NCBI RefSeq assembly: GCF_002998925.1
Contig: NZ_CP027228.1
Location: 1,488,001 to 1,552,000, forward strand
Reading direction: 5' to 3'
Source of the DNA: Mogibacterium diversum
GTDB taxonomy: Bacteria > Bacillota > Clostridia > Peptostreptococcales > Anaerovoracaceae
DNA: 64,000 bases
Shown here: positions 61,944 to 64,000 of the stretch, piece by piece
Numbering within the stretch: the first letter of the stretch is position 1
How the letters are laid out: every line of letters starts with the position of its first letter
Notes under the pieces: model-generated
Told to the model about the DNA's origin: nothing
Database searches by the model: none
What the model saw: the letters and a program-made list of their open reading frames with translations, nothing else
Program-made: the position numbers and the translations under genes

Positions 61944-63879
61944 ACTCATTCCTCTCGCTTCGTTCATTACTTCTTCTTTCTTTCTCTAAATAAATTAGAA
62001 GTACATTTATATCCGCCGGAGAAACTCCGCTAATCCTACTCGCTTGACCTATACTAATTGGATTAATCTCAGAAAGCTTCTGCCTAGCCTCAAGCCTGAG
62101 CCCATTGATTACATTATAATTTATATTTTCTGGAAGCTTTTTATTCTCAAGCTTTTTCATTTTTTCAACTTGAGCTAGCTGCTTATCGATATAGCCTGCA
62201 TACTTAATTCTAACTTCAACTTCGTACCTCTCAGCTCTATTAAGCTCTGGTCTGGTTTCATCATCTATTACCTTTAATGCTTCATACGAAATCTCCGGTC
62301 TTCTTAGAAGATCATAGAAAGTAATATTATTATTCGTTGCCTCATGACTACCTTGAGATGCTAGAAATTCATTAAGTTTACTAAATTCAGCATACTTATT
62401 TCTAAGTCTCTCTATCTCTCCATCTACAAGTTTTTTCTTCGTGATAAACTTAGAATATCTCTCATCAGAAACTAGTCCATACTCATAGCCAATCTCTGTC
62501 AGACGTCGATCTGCGTTGTCTTGTCTCAGAATAAGTCTAAATTCCGCTCTAGACGTCATTATTCTATAAGGCTCCATAGTACCTTTAGTCACTAAATCGT
62601 CGATTAGAACGCCAATATAAGCCTCGTTTCTTCCGAGCACTAGAGGATTTTCACCATTAATCTTGCGAGCAGCGTTAATTCCAGCTATAAGACCTTGTGC
62701 AGCTGCTTCCTCATATCCAGAGCTTCCATTAAACTGTCCAGCACAGAACATATTATCTATAAGCTTGCTCTCAAGACTAGGCTTCAGAGTTGTTGGATCA
62801 ACACAATCGTACTCTATGGCATAAGCTGGTCTGACAATTTCAGCATTTTCAAGTCCAGGAATAGTGTGATAAAACTCTTCCTGAATATCTTCTGGTAAAC
62901 TAGAAGACATACCTTGTATATACATCTCCTCAGTATCCAGACCCTCTGGCTCAACGAATAACTGATGTCTATCCCTATCCTTAAATCTCGAAACCTTATC
63001 TTCAATAGAAGGACAATATCTTGGACCGACACCTACAATGTTGCCGGAGTACATCGCCGAACGCTCTATATTTTCAAGGATAATCCTATGCGTATCACTA
63101 TTTGTATAAGAGAGCCAGCATGATATCTGATTTCTTCCAAGTTTTTCTCCTTCATTCATAAATGAAAACGGAATAATCTCTTCGTCTCCATCCTGCTGCT
63201 TCATTTTGTCATAATCAAGTGTCGAGGCAAGCATGCGAGCAGGGGTCCCAGTCTTGAATCTACGCATCGGGAGACCATATTCGTGCAGCTTATCCGCAAG
63301 CTCCATCGAAGGAGCTAGACCACTCGGACCACTGTAATACGCGCTTTCGCCTATAAATACCTTGCCAGCCAGGAATGTTCCTGTACACATAATGACCGCT
63401 TTACACAAATAAATAGAGTTGGTTCTCGTTACTACTCCGCATACCGCACCATCATCGATTATAAGGTCGACGACCTCCGCCTGCTTAAGACTTAGTCTTT
63501 CTTCATTCTCGATGGTCTTCTTCATCTCGAGATGATATCTCGTCTTATCCGCCTGCGCACGGAGAGAATGAACAGCTGGTCCCTTAGAAGTGTTGAGCAT
63601 CTTGCTCTGGATAAAGGTCTTATCGATATTAAGCCCCATCTCTCCACCGAGAGCATCTATCTCACACACGAGGTGTCCCTTGCCAGTTCCTCCAATAGAA
63701 GGATTACAAGGCATCATCGCTACAGATTCGAGGTTCATCGAGAGAAGGAGTGTCTCACATCCTATTCTTGCAGCAGCAAGACCAGCCTCACACCCTGCGT
63801 GTCCAGCTCCTACGACAACTACATCGTATTCACCCATCATACTATATTTATTTGAATTTTTAATTTCCTGCAAATTCAT
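61933..63879 (-). CDS. mnmG: tRNA uridine 5-carboxymethylaminomethyl modification enzyme MnmG
   Basis: 648 residues from the ATG at 63879. FAD-binding VVVVGAGHAGCEAG, CNPSIGGTGKGHLV, and the C-terminal GidA helical domain ending in RISGVSPADINVLLIYLE. Works with MnmE to modify the wobble uridine of tRNAs. Starts two bases after the mnmE stop. SD (GGGAAAA) is weak, so coupling to mnmE is likely. Confidence 0.96.
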   Translation of the reverse strand: MNLQEIKNSNKYSMMGEYDVVVVGAGHAGCEAGLAAARIGCETLLLSMNLESVAMMPCNPSIGGTGKGHLVCEIDALGGEMGLNIDKTFIQSKMLNTSKGPAVHSLRAQADKTRYHLEMKKTIENEERLSLKQAEVVDLIIDDGAVCGVVTRTNSIYLCKAVIMCTGTFLAGKVFIGESAYYSGPSGLAPSMELADKLHEYGLPMRRFKTGTPARMLASTLDYDKMKQQDGDEEIIPFSFMNEGEKLGRNQISCWLSYTNSDTHRIILENIERSAMYSGNIVGVGPRYCPSIEDKVSRFKDRDRHQLFVEPEGLDTEEMYIQGMSSSLPEDIQEEFYHTIPGLENAEIVRPAYAIEYDCVDPTTLKPSLESKLIDNMFCAGQFNGSSGYEEAAAQGLIAGINAARKINGENPLVLGRNEAYIGVLIDDLVTKGTMEPYRIMTSRAEFRLILRQDNADRRLTEIGYEYGLVSDERYSKFITKKKLVDGEIERLRNKYAEFSKLNEFLASQGSHEATNNNITFYDLLRRPEISYEALKVIDDETRPELNRAERYEVEVRIKYAGYIDKQLAQVEKMKKLENKKLPENINYNVINGLRLEARQKLSEINPISIGQASRISGVSPADINVLLIYLEKERRSNERSERNEYEG

Positions 63880-63881
63880 AT

Positions 63882-64000
63882 TTATTTTCCCAAACAAAAC
63901 TTAGAGAAAACTGTGTCGAGAATCTCTTCATTCGCAGTTTCTCCTATTATCTCTCCTAATATCTGAAAGGCATCACGCGCCTCTATTTCAGCAATTTCAA
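63882..64000 (-). CDS. mnmE: tRNA modification GTPase MnmE, C-terminal fragment
   Basis: Only the last 39 codons or so are in the window; the rest lies beyond the right edge. The visible end, ILGEIIGETANEEILDTVFSKFCLGK, is the signature C-terminus of MnmE, with the C(I/L)GK motif whose Cys is essential in the family. MnmE is a GTPase that acts with MnmG. Confidence 0.93.
   Translation of the reverse strand, partial: EIAEIEARDAFQILGEIIGETANEEILDTVFSKFCLGK

Overview
The window reads as a chromosomal segment from a low-to-mid GC Gram-positive anaerobe of the Clostridia, plausibly an amino-acid-fermenting oral or gut member of the Eubacteriales Family XIII/Mogibacterium type. This placement is inference from gene content: a split-P glycine cleavage system, proline-peptide peptidases, a double-cubane-cluster protein operon, BspA-type LRR surface proteins, a GdpP-like c-di-AMP phosphodiesterase and ParABS next to mnmG/rsmG. 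No rRNA, tRNA, insertion sequence, prophage or CRISPR array was recognised.

Layout. 1-9 kb: a truncated Gate-domain membrane transporter, a very large secreted LRR protein built from six similar modules, and a Ser-rich lipoprotein. 9-13 kb: three enzymes for proline-containing peptides (proline iminopeptidase, an M24 dipeptidase and a long Xaa-Pro aminopeptidase), all on the minus strand. 13-21 kb: a CvpA-like protein and a complete glycine cleavage set in one direction (gcvT-gcvH-gcvPA-gcvPB-lplA-lpdA), with a strong promoter before gcvT and a terminator after lpdA. 21-29 kb: an unknown membrane protein, glutathione peroxidase, the double-cubane-cluster protein with its DUF3343 partner and ATPase activator, an unknown cytosolic protein, a LysR regulator whose promoter overlaps that of a possible small RNA, and small proteins. 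29-34 kb: minus-strand housekeeping genes tyrS, upp, rpiB, tsaC/sua5, prfA and rpmE. 34-43.5 kb: coaBC, a 1591-residue multidomain protein (HD, helical repeats, NadD-like nucleotidyltransferase, GNAT-like, phosphoribosyltransferase-like), three tandem paralogues of unknown function with a secreted partner, and a RelBE-type toxin-antitoxin pair. 43.6-64 kb: a long minus-strand origin-proximal block, from mnmE (partial) through mnmG, rsmG, two perfect parS sites, parA, parB, a GdpP-like protein, rplI, dnaB, a DnaD hybrid, an M23 peptidase, a DivIC-like protein, rnmV, rsmA, an LTA-synthase-like protein, rho and a yqhQ-prmC fusion to ddl.

How the parts work together. Proline-peptide hydrolysis and glycine cleavage point to peptide and amino-acid fermentation. 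The gcv cluster carries both lipoate attachment (lplA) and lipoamide reoxidation (lpdA), so the whole multienzyme function is encoded together. The right half combines chromosome replication and segregation, envelope assembly and translation termination. The most unusual items are the 1591-residue fusion enzyme, the DnaD protein that ends in what looks like the zinc-binding N-terminal domain of a DnaC-type helicase loader without the ATPase, the YqhQ-PrmC fusion, a GdpP-like protein lacking its membrane anchor, and the LysR-divergent RNA candidate.
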